A stretch of 64,000 nucleotides of DNA from Microbacterium sp. 3J1 (GTDB taxonomy: Bacteria; Actinomycetota; Actinomycetes; Actinomycetales; Microbacteriaceae): positions 62,001 through 126,000 of the forward strand of contig NZ_CDWI01000007.1 of NCBI RefSeq assembly GCF_001049495.1, in the 5' to 3' direction. Both the position numbers and the translations under genes were made by a program. Every line of letters starts with the position of its first letter. The stretch's first letter is position 1. The notes under the pieces were generated by a model that saw nothing but the letters and a program-made list of their open reading frames with translations, had not been told where the DNA came from and did no database searches. Positions 34,638 through 42,684 of this stretch are shown here, piece by piece.

Positions 34638-35548
34638 CCATCACCACCCCCACCGGCACCACCATGACCGAGACCCGGCGCATCACCGTGCCGGATGCCC
34701 ACAGGGCGCCCCGGACGAAGCGCAGGATCACCGTCGGCGGCGTCGTCCGCGTGGTGGGCCTGCTGATGTGGCTCGTCATCACGCTGTTCCCGCTGTACTG
34801 GATCGCGCTGACGTCATTCAAGTCGCCGGGCACGATCAACCGGTTCCCGATCGAGTACTGGCCCAGCGAGCCGTCGCTGGACAACTACATCAGCCTGTTC
34901 CAGCAGAGCTCGTTCGGGGTCTTCCTCGGCAACTCCGCGCTCGTGGCCCTCGTGGCCGGGGCCGTGGCGACGCTCATCGCGCTGTTGAGCGCGTACGTGA
35001 TCGCCCGGTTCGAGTTCCGCGGCAAGGGCGCGGTGCTCGTCGCGTTCCTGCTCACGCAGATGATCCCGGCGTTCATCGCGCTCGGGCCGCTGTACTCGAT
35101 GATGACCGACCTCGGGCTGGTCGACACCAAGCCGGGTCTCATCCTCGTGTACATCGCGATCTGCATCCCGTTCTCCACGGTCATGCTGCGCGGATTCTTC
35201 GAGAACGTCCCCGATGCTCTCGAAGAGGCGGCGATGATCGACGGATGCTCGCGCTTCGGCGCCCTGTTCCGGGTGCTCGTACCCGTGATGACGCCGGGCA
35301 TCATCGCGGCGTTCATCTTCAACTTCGTCAACTGCTGGAACGAGCTGTTCCTGTCGGTCGTGCTGATGAACACGGATGAGAACCGCACGGTGCCGTCGGC
35401 GCTGAACGGCTTCATCTCGACGTTCAACATCGACTGGGGCTCGATGAGCGCCGCGGCCGTGCTGACGATCCTGCCGACCATGGCGATGTTCGCGCTGGCG
35501 AGCCGCTGGATCGTGCAGGGTCTGACGGCCGGAGCCGTCAAGGAGTGA
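34634..35548 (+). CDS. ABC transporter permease, MalG/UgpE type
   Basis: 304 residues. The ATG overlaps the previous stop (ATGA). After a basic tail (RAPRTKRRITVGG) come six helices beginning VVGLLMWLVITLFPLYWIAL; EAA loop LEEAAMIDGCSRFGALFRVL; ends QGLTAGAVKE. No ATPase gene follows, so a shared MsiK-like ATPase is expected. The operon ends at a 17-bp perfect hairpin. Confidence 0.93.
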   Translation: MTITTPTGTTMTETRRITVPDAHRAPRTKRRITVGGVVRVVGLLMWLVITLFPLYWIALTSFKSPGTINRFPIEYWPSEPSLDNYISLFQQSSFGVFLGNSALVALVAGAVATLIALLSAYVIARFEFRGKGAVLVAFLLTQMIPAFIALGPLYSMMTDLGLVDTKPGLILVYIAICIPFSTVMLRGFFENVPDALEEAAMIDGCSRFGALFRVLVPVMTPGIIAAFIFNFVNCWNELFLSVVLMNTDENRTVPSALNGFISTFNIDWGSMSAAAVLTILPTMAMFALASRWIVQGLTAGAVKE

Positions 35549-35562
35549 TCGGATCCGGACAT

Positions 35563-35600
35563 GACGAAGGCCGCCGTCCTCGTGGACGGCGGCCTTCGTC
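35563..35600. terminator. Strong bidirectional terminator hairpin
   Basis: Perfect 17-bp stem (35563-35579 with 35584-35600) starting GACGAAGGCCGCCGTCC and closed by the tetraloop TCGT, 14 bp after the permease stop and 14 bp before the convergent aldo/keto reductase stop. No T-run. Confidence 0.85.
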
Positions 35601-35614
35601 GTATCCGCCGCGAG

Positions 35615-36628
35615 TCAGACGAGGCGCGACTTCGGCGACGTCGAGTAGGTGGCCTCCGCGTCGCGGTTGACGGTGTCGCCCAGGGCCGCGTCGATCGCCG
35701 CCATGGTGTCGGCGTCGAGCTTCACCCCCGAGGCCTTGACCGTGTCGGCCAGCTGCTCCGGGCGCGAGGCCCCGACGAGCGCGGCCGCGATGTTCGGGTT
35801 CTGGAGCACCCAGGCGATCGCGAGCTGCGGCATCGACAGCCCCGCCTCCTCGGCGATGGGCTTGAGCTTCTGCACGGCGGTGAGGATGTCGTCCTGCAGG
35901 AAGTTCTTGATGAAGTCCGCGCCGCTGTGCGGGTCGGTGGCGCGAGAGCCCTCCGGCACAGGCTGCCCCGGCAGGTACTTGCCGCTCAGCACGCCCTGCG
36001 CCATCGGCGACCAGACGATCTGCGAGATGCCGAGCTCCTCCGAGGCCGGGACGACCTTGCCCTCGATGACCCGCCACAGCATGGAGTACTGCGGCTGGTT
36101 CGAGATCAGCTGGATGCCGAGCTGCTTCGCCAGTGCATGGCCCTCGCGCAGCTGCTCCGCGGTCCACTCCGAGACGCCGATGTAGAGCGCCTTGCCCTGG
36201 CGGACGACGTCGGCGAACGCCTGGAACGTCTCCTCCAGCGGAGTCTCGTAGTCGAAGCGGTGGGCCTGGTAGAGGTCGACGTAGTCGGTGCCCAGGCGCG
36301 TCAGCGAGCCGTTGATCGACTCCATGATGTGCTTGCGGCTGAGACCGGTGTCGTTCGGACCCTTCGCGCCGGTCGGGAAGTAGACCTTCGTGAAGATCTC
36401 GAGCCCTTCGCGGCGCTGACCTTCGAGCGCCTTGCCGAGCACGACCTCCGCGGCGGTGTTCGCGTAGGTGTCTGCCGTGTCGAACGTCGTGATGCCGGCG
36501 TCGAGCGCCGCGTGCACCGTCTTGACGGCGGCCTCGTCGCCGACCTGCGATGCGTGAGTGACCCAGTTGCCGTAGGTGATCTCAGAGACCTTGAGACCGC
36601 TGTTGCCGAGATAGCGATAGTTGACCAT
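35615..36628 (-). CDS. Aldo/keto reductase (Kv-beta/YghZ-like)
   Basis: 337 residues. Tetrad: TTFDTADTYANTAAEVVLGK (Asp, Tyr), IFTKVYFPTG (Lys), LYQAHRFDYETPLEE (His). The RYLGNSGLKVSEITYGNWV start and IVWSPMAQGVLSGKY with the NADPH-binding C-terminus VGASRPEQLADT place it in the AKR11/13-like, Kv-beta-related group. Reduces aldehydes or ketones; the substrate is unknown. Start ATG 36628 is 6 nt after TAGCGT with no ribosome-binding site. Convergent with the importer operon. Confidence 0.9.
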   Translation of the reverse strand: MVNYRYLGNSGLKVSEITYGNWVTHASQVGDEAAVKTVHAALDAGITTFDTADTYANTAAEVVLGKALEGQRREGLEIFTKVYFPTGAKGPNDTGLSRKHIMESINGSLTRLGTDYVDLYQAHRFDYETPLEETFQAFADVVRQGKALYIGVSEWTAEQLREGHALAKQLGIQLISNQPQYSMLWRVIEGKVVPASEELGISQIVWSPMAQGVLSGKYLPGQPVPEGSRATDPHSGADFIKNFLQDDILTAVQKLKPIAEEAGLSMPQLAIAWVLQNPNIAAALVGASRPEQLADTVKASGVKLDADTMAAIDAALGDTVNRDAEATYSTSPKSRLV

Positions 36629-36694
36629 GGTGCAACGCTACCGGGCGCCGCGGACACCGGGGCCCGATCGCCGTGACCGGTCTCAGAAACACCG

Positions 36695-38329
36695 TCAGAC
36701 GCGCGGCTCGACCAGCTGCTCCTGCTCCGCGAGCGTCTGCGCCTGCGCGCGCTTCTCGGCGAGCTCGCGCTCCTGCGCCTGCTCGCGCTCCTGCGCCGCC
36801 TGAGCCGCCTCCTTGCGCTCCGCACGGGTCTGCGGCGCGTCCGCAGCATCCGCCTGCATCGCCTCCGACTGCACGTTCACGATCGCGGCGCGGTCGCGGA
36901 AGCCCTCGGCCGTGACCTTGTCGAGCGCGACCTGCTTGCGGATCGCCACGGCCTTCTCGTACAGCGACGGGTCGCCGTAGGACGTGAGCACCTTCACGAG
37001 CACCGGCAGCAGCTCGATCATGAAGAACAGTGCGGCGATGAGGATGTGCGCCCACAGGATGGTCGGCTCCTTCTCGCTGAGCCGGTTCAGCCCGCTGATC
37101 TGGCTCAGGAGACCGATCGCGCCCGCGTTGCCCGATGCGACGGTCTCGGCACGGGCGTTGTACGCCGCGAGCGCCGCGTCGTAGCTGTCGCGCGCGGCGG
37201 GAAGCTGCGACTGCGCCTCCTCGCGGTTCTGCGTCTCCGACGTCGAGGTGTTCTCCTTCGCGGCGGTGCCGGCGGCCGCGAGCTCCTCGTTCGCGGTGCG
37301 CAGCTGCGCGGCGAGCGCGTCGTACGTCTGCTGCGCCTCGGCGAGCTGGGCCTGTGCGGCATCCGAGCTCGCGCCCTCGCCGTTCACGCCCGTGCAGCCG
37401 GGGACCGTGCCCGCACCCTCGCCGGTGAGCTCGCACTGGTACAGCACGCGCGCCTGGTCGATGACCGCCTGCTGGTCGGTCATCTTCGCGGTGAGGTCGT
37501 CGACCGTGGCCTGCGCGGCGGACTCGCTCGCCGACGACGAATCGGTGCCGGCGACGATGCCCGTCGCAGCCTGGTTCTCGAGCTCGGCGACGCGGTCCGA
37601 CGCCGCGTCCAGGGCGATCTTCTCGGGTCCGGTCTCCAGCGCCTCCTGGTCGGCCTGCGCCTGAGAGATGTTCGTCGACGCGACCTCGCGCGCGATGTCG
37701 TTGTGGAAGATCTGCAGCACGAGCGGCTCGGCGACGACGAAGCCGATGATCGCAGCCATCACCACACGGGGGATCGCGAGACCGATGAGCTTCCACACGT
37801 TCCTCGTCGACGTCATGGTCGAGGTGAGGAAGCGGTCGAGGTTGAAGATGATGAGCGCCCACACGACCGCGAGCGGCACGGCCAGCCAGATCACGGCCTG
37901 CACACCCGTCGTCAGCGCGAAGAGCATCGAGATCGCCGAGACGAGGGCGGTGCCCGCGAGCACGAAGAACATCTGCACGAAACGCGGCGTCTCGCCGGGA
38001 ACCCGATCGAGGATCTCGCCGTCGGCACCACCGAGGATCGCTAGGGTCCGCAGACGCGATCCCGGCACGCGGGGCTTCCGCTCGCGCGGCCGGCGTCGGG
38101 GCTTCGGCTCGCGCGCGGGCGCCGCGGATGCTGCGGCGGCCGCCTCCTGCTCCGCATCCGCCGTCGCTCGGGGCGCACGCTCGAGCGGCTCGGTCGCCTG
38201 GGTGTCGGCACCGGTCGGCTCATACTCGCGCAGGAAGTCGAGGTCGTCCGTGTCAGCGTTCGGGTCGCTGTCGAGGAGGATCCGACCCTGCGAATCGAAC
38301 CGTCCGGGGCGGTGGGCAGAATAGGGCAT
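36695..38329 (-). CDS. DUF4407-domain membrane protein
   Basis: 544 residues. An acidic then basic, Ala-rich cytosolic N-terminus (1-100) precedes the DUF4407 core: LAILGGADGEILDRVPGETP, two helices (VQMFFVLAGTALVSAISMLF, VIWLAVPLAVVWALIIFNLD with FNLDRFLTS), a third helix (IPRVVMAAIIGFVVAEPLVL), a long Gln/Ala-rich coiled coil about 220-410 with one Cys pair (YQCELTGEGAGTVPGCTG), a fourth helix (WAHILIAALFFMIELLPVLV) and a charged tail. Function unknown. Start ATG 38329 is 6 nt after TAGATT (leaderless). Confidence 0.88.
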   Translation of the reverse strand: MPYSAHRPGRFDSQGRILLDSDPNADTDDLDFLREYEPTGADTQATEPLERAPRATADAEQEAAAAASAAPAREPKPRRRPRERKPRVPGSRLRTLAILGGADGEILDRVPGETPRFVQMFFVLAGTALVSAISMLFALTTGVQAVIWLAVPLAVVWALIIFNLDRFLTSTMTSTRNVWKLIGLAIPRVVMAAIIGFVVAEPLVLQIFHNDIAREVASTNISQAQADQEALETGPEKIALDAASDRVAELENQAATGIVAGTDSSSASESAAQATVDDLTAKMTDQQAVIDQARVLYQCELTGEGAGTVPGCTGVNGEGASSDAAQAQLAEAQQTYDALAAQLRTANEELAAAGTAAKENTSTSETQNREEAQSQLPAARDSYDAALAAYNARAETVASGNAGAIGLLSQISGLNRLSEKEPTILWAHILIAALFFMIELLPVLVKVLTSYGDPSLYEKAVAIRKQVALDKVTAEGFRDRAAIVNVQSEAMQADAADAPQTRAERKEAAQAAQEREQAQERELAEKRAQAQTLAEQEQLVEPRV

Positions 38330-38400
38330 CCCGACAATCTACGAAATATCGGCTGTGGAGAACGTGAGTGAAGCCTGGGCACCAGCCCAGTCCGGCGGGC

Positions 38401-38979
38401 TCAGGCAGGCAGCATCCGGGTGAGGGCAGCGGTGCAGGCGGCGAGCGCGTCGTCCAGCCGGAAGTGCCCCGCGGCGCACAGCGTGCCGAGCCCGTGCACG
38501 AGACCCCAGATGGCGGTGACGTCTGTCGGGTGTTCGAGCCCGGCGGCGACGGATGCTGCCGCGAGCAGCTCTTCGAGCTCGGCGATCAGCGGCGCCATCG
38601 TCTCGCTGGGTTCGCCGGGGATGCAGACGGTCGGATCGTAGATGACGTCGAAGCCGTGCGGATGCTCGACGGCGAAGCGCAGGTACGCCTGTCCGCCGGC
38701 GGCGAGCGCGTCGCGAGGATCATCCCCGTCGGCGATCGCCGTGCGCACCGCGGCGACGAGGTCGGCCATGCTCCGTTCCGCGAGCACCTTGAGCAGACCG
38801 CGGCGGTCGGAGAAGTGATGGTACGGCGCGTTGTGGCTGACGTCTGCGGCCCTCGCGACCTCGCGGAGGCTGATGTCCTGCGCCGGCTTGTCGACGAGCA
38901 GCTGCATCGCCGCGGCCTCGAGGGCGTGCGCGAGGTCGCCGTGGTGATACCCCGATCGAGAAGTTGACACAAGCAACAT
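38401..38979 (-). CDS. TetR-family regulator (WHG/TetR_C_13 type)
   Basis: 192 residues from ATG 38979; a GTG at 38970 is an equally possible start. HTH: RSGYHHGDLAHALEAAAMQL, ISLREVARAADVSHNAPYHH (the H-x-P-Y-x-H recognition turn of this subgroup), then a ligand domain (YLRFAVEHPHGFDVIYDPTV). Divergent from the NAD(P)H oxidoreductase, with palindromic TTGACAGTGTCAA sites between, so it very likely represses both. One Cys in the ligand domain (VCIPGEP) and one later (LCAAGH) leave redox sensing possible. Confidence 0.88.
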   Translation of the reverse strand: MLLVSTSRSGYHHGDLAHALEAAAMQLLVDKPAQDISLREVARAADVSHNAPYHHFSDRRGLLKVLAERSMADLVAAVRTAIADGDDPRDALAAGGQAYLRFAVEHPHGFDVIYDPTVCIPGEPSETMAPLIAELEELLAAASVAAGLEHPTDVTAIWGLVHGLGTLCAAGHFRLDDALAACTAALTRMLPA

Positions 38980-39021
38980 TGTTGCCTATCTTGACAGTGT
39001 CCAACAGATTGACAGTGTCAA
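38961..39021. promoter_or_regulatory. TetR operator cluster
   Basis: TTGACAGTGTCAA (39009-39021) is a perfect 13-bp palindrome; TTGACAGTGTCCA (38991-39003) is a near copy 18 bp away; TTGACAC (38964-38970) is a third half. CAACATTGTTG (38974-38984) is a further palindrome at the regulator's start. TTGACA also resembles a -35 box, so binding would block the promoter. Confidence 0.75.
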
Positions 39022-39035
39022 CATAGGAGATCGCC

Positions 39036-39671
39036 ATGCCTTCAGCAGTCGTCATCGACGGCCACCCCGACGCCCGATCGCTCACGGCCGAGCTCGCCCG
39101 CCGCTACGCCGCGGCCCACGGCGACGCTCGCATCCTCGCGCTGCGGGACCTCGACTTCGACCCGTCGCTGCGCCACGGCTACCGGGAGCGGATGGAGCTG
39201 GAGCCCGACCTGATCGAGGCGAAGCGCGCTCTCCGCGGCGCCGAGACCGTCGTGGTGTTCACCCCGCTCTGGTGGGGTTCGGTGCCCGCCCTGCTCAAGG
39301 GCTTCTTCGACCGGGCACTGCTGCCGCAGCAGGAGTACCGCTACTCGAAGCTCGGACTCCCCGAGGGGCTGCTGACCGCTCGCATCGGTCGACTGTTCCT
39401 GCTCGCCGACACCCCGTGGTTCCTCACGCCGCTCACCGGGCTGCCGGCGCAGACCCACGTCGCGCGCGGCACGATGAAGTTCTGCGGCATCCGCTCGGTG
39501 CGGACGCATCGGATGCTCGGCGTCAAGGACGCGACCCCGCAGCGCATCGCGGGCTGGCTCGACCGCGCCGAGGCGCTGGGCAGTCGCGACGGCGTCTGCG
39601 GCGGTTCGGCGCCGAGGTCTCAGGCCATCGCGGCCGACGCGGCCTCGTCCTCGGTCGTCGCGACGAGCTGA
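39036..39671 (+). CDS. NAD(P)H oxidoreductase, flavodoxin-fold (MdaB/KefF-NQO type)
   Basis: 211 residues. [20 protein letters not shown] binds the FMN/FAD phosphate; [20 protein letters not shown] is the diagnostic P-x-W-W motif of NQO/KefF quinone reductases. [20 protein letters not shown] follows. Reduces quinones or electrophiles by two electrons. Controlled by the divergent TetR. The last 16 codons lie inside the 3' end of rlmN on the other strand, and the C-terminal 35 residues (Ser/Ala-rich) are unlike the family, so the natural end may have been extended into the neighbour. Confidence 0.88.
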   Translation: MPSAVVIDGHPDARSLTAELARRYAAAHGDARILALRDLDFDPSLRHGYRERMELEPDLIEAKRALRGAETVVVFTPLWWGSVPALLKGFFDRALLPQQEYRYSKLGLPEGLLTARIGRLFLLADTPWFLTPLTGLPAQTHVARGTMKFCGIRSVRTHRMLGVKDATPQRIAGWLDRAEALGSRDGVCGGSAPRSQAIAADAASSSVVATS

Positions 39672-40906
39672 CCGCACGCGCCGTCGATCTCCTTGCCGCG
39701 GGTGTCGCGGAGGGTCGTCGGGATGCCGGCGTCGTTGAGGCGACGCACGAACTCGTTCGTCACGTCCTTCTCGGACGACGTCCAGATCGAGCCGGGCGTC
39801 GGATTCAGCGGGATGGGGTTGACGTGCACCCAGCCGCGGCCGCGCTGATTGAGCTTCTCGGCCAGCAGGTCGGCGCGCCAGGCGTGGTCGTTCATGTCCT
39901 TGATCAGTGCGTACTCGATCGACACGCGACGGCCGGTCTTGGCGTAGTAGTCGTATGCGGCGTCGAGCGCCTCGTCGACCTTCCAGCGCGAGTTCACCGG
40001 AATGAGCTCGTCGCGCAGGTGGTCGTCGGGGGCGTGCAGCGACAGCGCGAAGGTCACCGGGATGTTCTCGTCGGCGAGCTTCCTGATCGCCGGCACGAGT
40101 CCGACCGTCGACACCGTGATGCCTCGCGCGCTCATGCCGAGTCCGTCGGGCTGCGGGGCGACCATCGAGCGCACGGCATCCATCACGCGCTTGTAGTTGG
40201 CGAGCGGCTCGCCCATGCCCATGAAGACGATGTTCGAGACGCGCTCCATCGAGTGGTCGTCGGACTTCTTGCCGCCGAGGCCGCCCTCGGCGATGAGCCG
40301 GTTGGCGCGCACGATCTGCTCGACGATCTCGGCCGTCGACATGTTGCGGGTGAGACCGGCCTGACCGGTGGCGCAGAACGGGCAGTTCATGCCGCATCCG
40401 GCCTGCGACGAGACGCACAGCGTGATGCGCCCCGGGTAGCGCATGAGCACGGACTCGACGAGCGCGCCGTCGTGCAGCCGCCACAGGAACTTGATCGTGT
40501 CGCCGCGGTCGGTCTCGAGACGGCGCACCTCGGTCAGCAGCGGAGGCAGGAGACCGGCGACCAGCTCGTCGCGGATGCCGGCGGGAAGGTCGGTCATCTC
40601 GGCGGGATCGGACGTGTAGTGGCGGAAGTAGTGGGTCGACAGCTGCTTCGCGCGGAATCCGGGGAGCCCGAGCTCCTTGACCTTCTCGACCCGCTCCTCG
40701 GGCGTGAGGTCGGCGAGGTGCACCGGCGGCTTGCCGCGCTTGGGGCTGGCGAACTGCAGCAGCGGCCGCCCCTCGGCATCCTTCTGCTGCGTCCAGCCCT
40801 CGGTCGCGGGGCGGACCTGCGGGGTGCCGGTGGATCGGACGGCCCCCGAACGGGACGCGGATGCCGCCTGGGGGCGCGTCTCGCGCGTACGGGGGTTCTC
40901 AGTCAT
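39620..40906 (-). CDS. rlmN: 23S rRNA (adenine-2503-C2)-methyltransferase
   Basis: 428 residues from ATG 40906 (TACCCT lies 7 nt upstream, so probably leaderless). Radical SAM cluster [10 protein letters not shown] at about residue 163; [10 protein letters not shown] and [17 protein letters not shown] are RlmN-specific; Cys pair for the methyl relay in CGMNC...and [13 protein letters not shown] end ([13 protein letters not shown]). Methylates A2503 of 23S rRNA and A37 of some tRNAs. Has an unconserved Ser/Arg-rich N-terminal 40 residues. Overlaps the convergent oxidoreductase gene by 52 bp. Confidence 0.96.
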   Translation of the reverse strand: MTENPRTRETRPQAASASRSGAVRSTGTPQVRPATEGWTQQKDAEGRPLLQFASPKRGKPPVHLADLTPEERVEKVKELGLPGFRAKQLSTHYFRHYTSDPAEMTDLPAGIRDELVAGLLPPLLTEVRRLETDRGDTIKFLWRLHDGALVESVLMRYPGRITLCVSSQAGCGMNCPFCATGQAGLTRNMSTAEIVEQIVRANRLIAEGGLGGKKSDDHSMERVSNIVFMGMGEPLANYKRVMDAVRSMVAPQPDGLGMSARGITVSTVGLVPAIRKLADENIPVTFALSLHAPDDHLRDELIPVNSRWKVDEALDAAYDYYAKTGRRVSIEYALIKDMNDHAWRADLLAEKLNQRGRGWVHVNPIPLNPTPGSIWTSSEKDVTNEFVRRLNDAGIPTTLRDTRGKEIDGACGQLVATTEDEAASAAMA

Positions 40907-41012
40907 ACCTTCCAGGGTACCGGCGAGCGGATGGGAGACGGCTGGGCTGGAGGATGTCCGCCCCACGGCGGGCGTCGGGGAGAATGGACGCACCCCCACC
41001 GAAGGAGCCTCG

Positions 41013-41651
41013 ATGCCCGACCGTCTCGACCGCGCCCGCGCCACCGGCGTCCTCGCCGTCCTCCGAGCCCCGTCCCCCGAGCTGGCGCTCGAGGCATCCG
41101 AGGCGATCATCCGCGGCGGCGTCACCGGCATCGAGGTGACGTTCTCCACCCCCGACGCTCCCGCCGTGATCCGCGAGCTGATCCGCCGCCACGGGGCCTC
41201 CGCCTATATCGGTGCCGGCACCGTGACCACGGCCGAGCAGGCGGCGCTCGCCGCCGATGCCGGGGCCGAGTTCCTCGTGAGCCCTGGCACGCTGCCCGCC
41301 CTCACCCGGACGATGCTCGAGACCGGCCGCGTGGTGATGACGGGCGCGATGACCCCGACCGAGGTCATGTCTGCACTCGAGCTCGGCGTGGACGTCGTCA
41401 AGATCTTCCCCGCGTCCCTCGGCGGCCCCTCGTACCTCGGCGCGCTCCGCGGCCCGTTCCCGGACGCTCCGCTCATGCCCACCGGAGGAGTGAGCCCCGA
41501 CAACCTCGCGGACTGGTTCCGGGCCGGTGCCGTCGCGGTGGGCGCGGGCGGCGATCTCGCGAACGGCGCCTCCATCGCGGCGTCGGATTGGCACGACATC
41601 GAGCAGCGGTCGGAGCGCTTCGCCGCCGCCCTGACGGCGTCGCGCGGCTGA
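41013..41651 (+). CDS. eda: KDPG/KHG aldolase family protein
   Basis: 212 residues, normal Eda length. [20 protein letters not shown], Glu in [27 protein letters not shown], the Schiff-base Lys in [20 protein letters not shown] and [14 protein letters not shown]. Splits 2-keto-3-deoxy-6-phosphogluconate (or related aldols) to pyruvate and an aldehyde. Start ATG 41013 has GAAGGAG upstream. No Edd or kinase is adjacent, so the substrate is uncertain and could be another 2-keto-3-deoxy sugar acid phosphate. Confidence 0.88.
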   Translation: MPDRLDRARATGVLAVLRAPSPELALEASEAIIRGGVTGIEVTFSTPDAPAVIRELIRRHGASAYIGAGTVTTAEQAALAADAGAEFLVSPGTLPALTRTMLETGRVVMTGAMTPTEVMSALELGVDVVKIFPASLGGPSYLGALRGPFPDAPLMPTGGVSPDNLADWFRAGAVAVGAGGDLANGASIAASDWHDIEQRSERFAAALTASRG

Positions 41652-41667
41652 CAGCGCGCTCGCGCGT

Positions 41668-41748
41668 GCACGATTCAGCACGGATTCCGTCTGAGGCCCC
41701 GGATCGCGTGATTCGACGGCGATCCGGGCGATTCCTGCTGAATCGTGC
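41668..41748. repeat. Nested extragenic palindrome after the aldolase gene
   Basis: Outer arms GCACGATTCAGCA (41668-41680) and TGCTGAATCGTGC (41736-41748) are perfect over 13 bp; inner arms CCCGGATCGC (41698-41707) and GCGATCCGGG (41719-41728) over 10 bp. Starts 16 bp after the aldolase stop. Could act as terminator; the composition also recalls the GTGTGCGATTC repeats elsewhere in the window. Confidence 0.8.
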
Positions 41749-41788
41749 GCGCCCCGCCCTTCCGCCACTTCCGCTCGAGGAGCCCGTC

Positions 41789-41848
41789 ATGACCGCAGTC
41801 ACCCGCGGCGTCCTGGTCGCCACGTCTCACGGCTGCCGCCTCCGATGA
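41789..41848 (+). CDS. Putative 19-residue leader peptide upstream of TSUP gene
   Basis: ATG 41789 has GAGGAG 7 nt upstream and encodes MTAVTRGVLVATSHGCRLR, ending with a TGA that overlaps the TSUP start (ATGA). The TSUP gene has no separate ribosome-binding site, so its translation probably depends on ribosomes finishing this ORF. The peptide has one Cys near its end. No homologue is known to me; it may be a translational coupler or a sulfur-responsive leader. Confidence 0.5.
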   Translation: MTAVTRGVLVATSHGCRLR

Positions 41849-42594
41849 TCGCGCTCGACCCGTGGGCGTGGGCGGCGCTCGGCCTCGCCGCCGTCACGAT
41901 CGGCGTCTCCAAGACGGCGCTGCCCGGCGGCAGCATCCTCGCGATCGCCCTGTTCGCCGCCGTGCTGCCCGCCCGCACCTCGACCGCCGCGATGCTCCTG
42001 CTGCTGATGGTCGGCGATGTGTTCGCGCTCATCGCCTATCGCCGCCACGCGCACTGGCCGACTCTGCTGCGCCTCGCCCCGGCGGTGGTCGCGGGCCTCG
42101 TCGTCGGCTTCGCGTTCCTCGCGATCGCGGGCGACGGGATCGTCCGTCGGGCGATCGGCGTGATCCTGCTCGTGATGATCGCCGTGACGCTGTGGCGCCG
42201 CCGAGCACAGCACCGGTCTCAGACCGACGCCACAGCTCGCGGCGGCATCGTGCTCTCGGGGGTGTACGGCACGCTCGGCGGCTTCACGACGATGGTCGCG
42301 AACGCCGGCGGCCCTGTCATGTCGATGTACTTCCTCGCGACACGGACGCCCGTGCAGGTGTTCCTCGGCACCTCGGCATGGTTCTTCGCGATCATCAACG
42401 TCGTGAAGGTGCCGTTCCTCGCCGGGCTCGGCCTGTTCCCCGGGCAGGTGCTGCTGATGGATGCCGTGCTCGCGCCGCTCGTGGTCATCGGCGCGGTGAT
42501 CGGCCTGGTCGTCGCGAAGCGCCTCGACCAGCGTCTGTTCGACCGGATCGTCATCGGCCTCACGATCGCCGGCGCCGTCTACCTGCTCTTCTAG
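41845..42594 (+). CDS. TSUP family (TauE/SafE) membrane exporter
   Basis: 249 residues, eight hydrophobic helices in two similar halves. The repeats contain the family signature: VTIGVSKTALPGGSILAIAL in the first half and GTLGGFTTMVANAGGPVMSM in the second. Members move sulfite, sulfoacetate or other organic anions; the substrate is not visible here. It starts inside the stop of a short leader ORF. Followed by a tandem-repeat block and a convergent SDR gene. Confidence 0.9.
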   Translation: MIALDPWAWAALGLAAVTIGVSKTALPGGSILAIALFAAVLPARTSTAAMLLLLMVGDVFALIAYRRHAHWPTLLRLAPAVVAGLVVGFAFLAIAGDGIVRRAIGVILLVMIAVTLWRRRAQHRSQTDATARGGIVLSGVYGTLGGFTTMVANAGGPVMSMYFLATRTPVQVFLGTSAWFFAIINVVKVPFLAGLGLFPGQVLLMDAVLAPLVVIGAVIGLVVAKRLDQRLFDRIVIGLTIAGAVYLLF

Positions 42595-42620
42595 CCCTTC
42601 GACGAGCTCAGGGACCGGGC

Positions 42621-42684
42621 CCCGCTCAGGACAGGCCCCGCTCAGGACAGGCCCCGTTCAGTCCAGGCCCCGTTCAGTCCAGGA
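42621..42684. repeat. Four tandem 16-bp repeats at a convergent gene junction
   Basis: CCCGCTCAGGACAGGC (42621, 42637) then CCCGTTCAGTCCAGG(C/A) (42653, 42669). The last unit runs into the SDR gene and supplies its final codons (ending F-L-D). Pairs of identical units next to each other suggest recent slippage. CCCTTCGACGAGCTCAGGG precedes the block (42595-42613). Confidence 0.85.
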
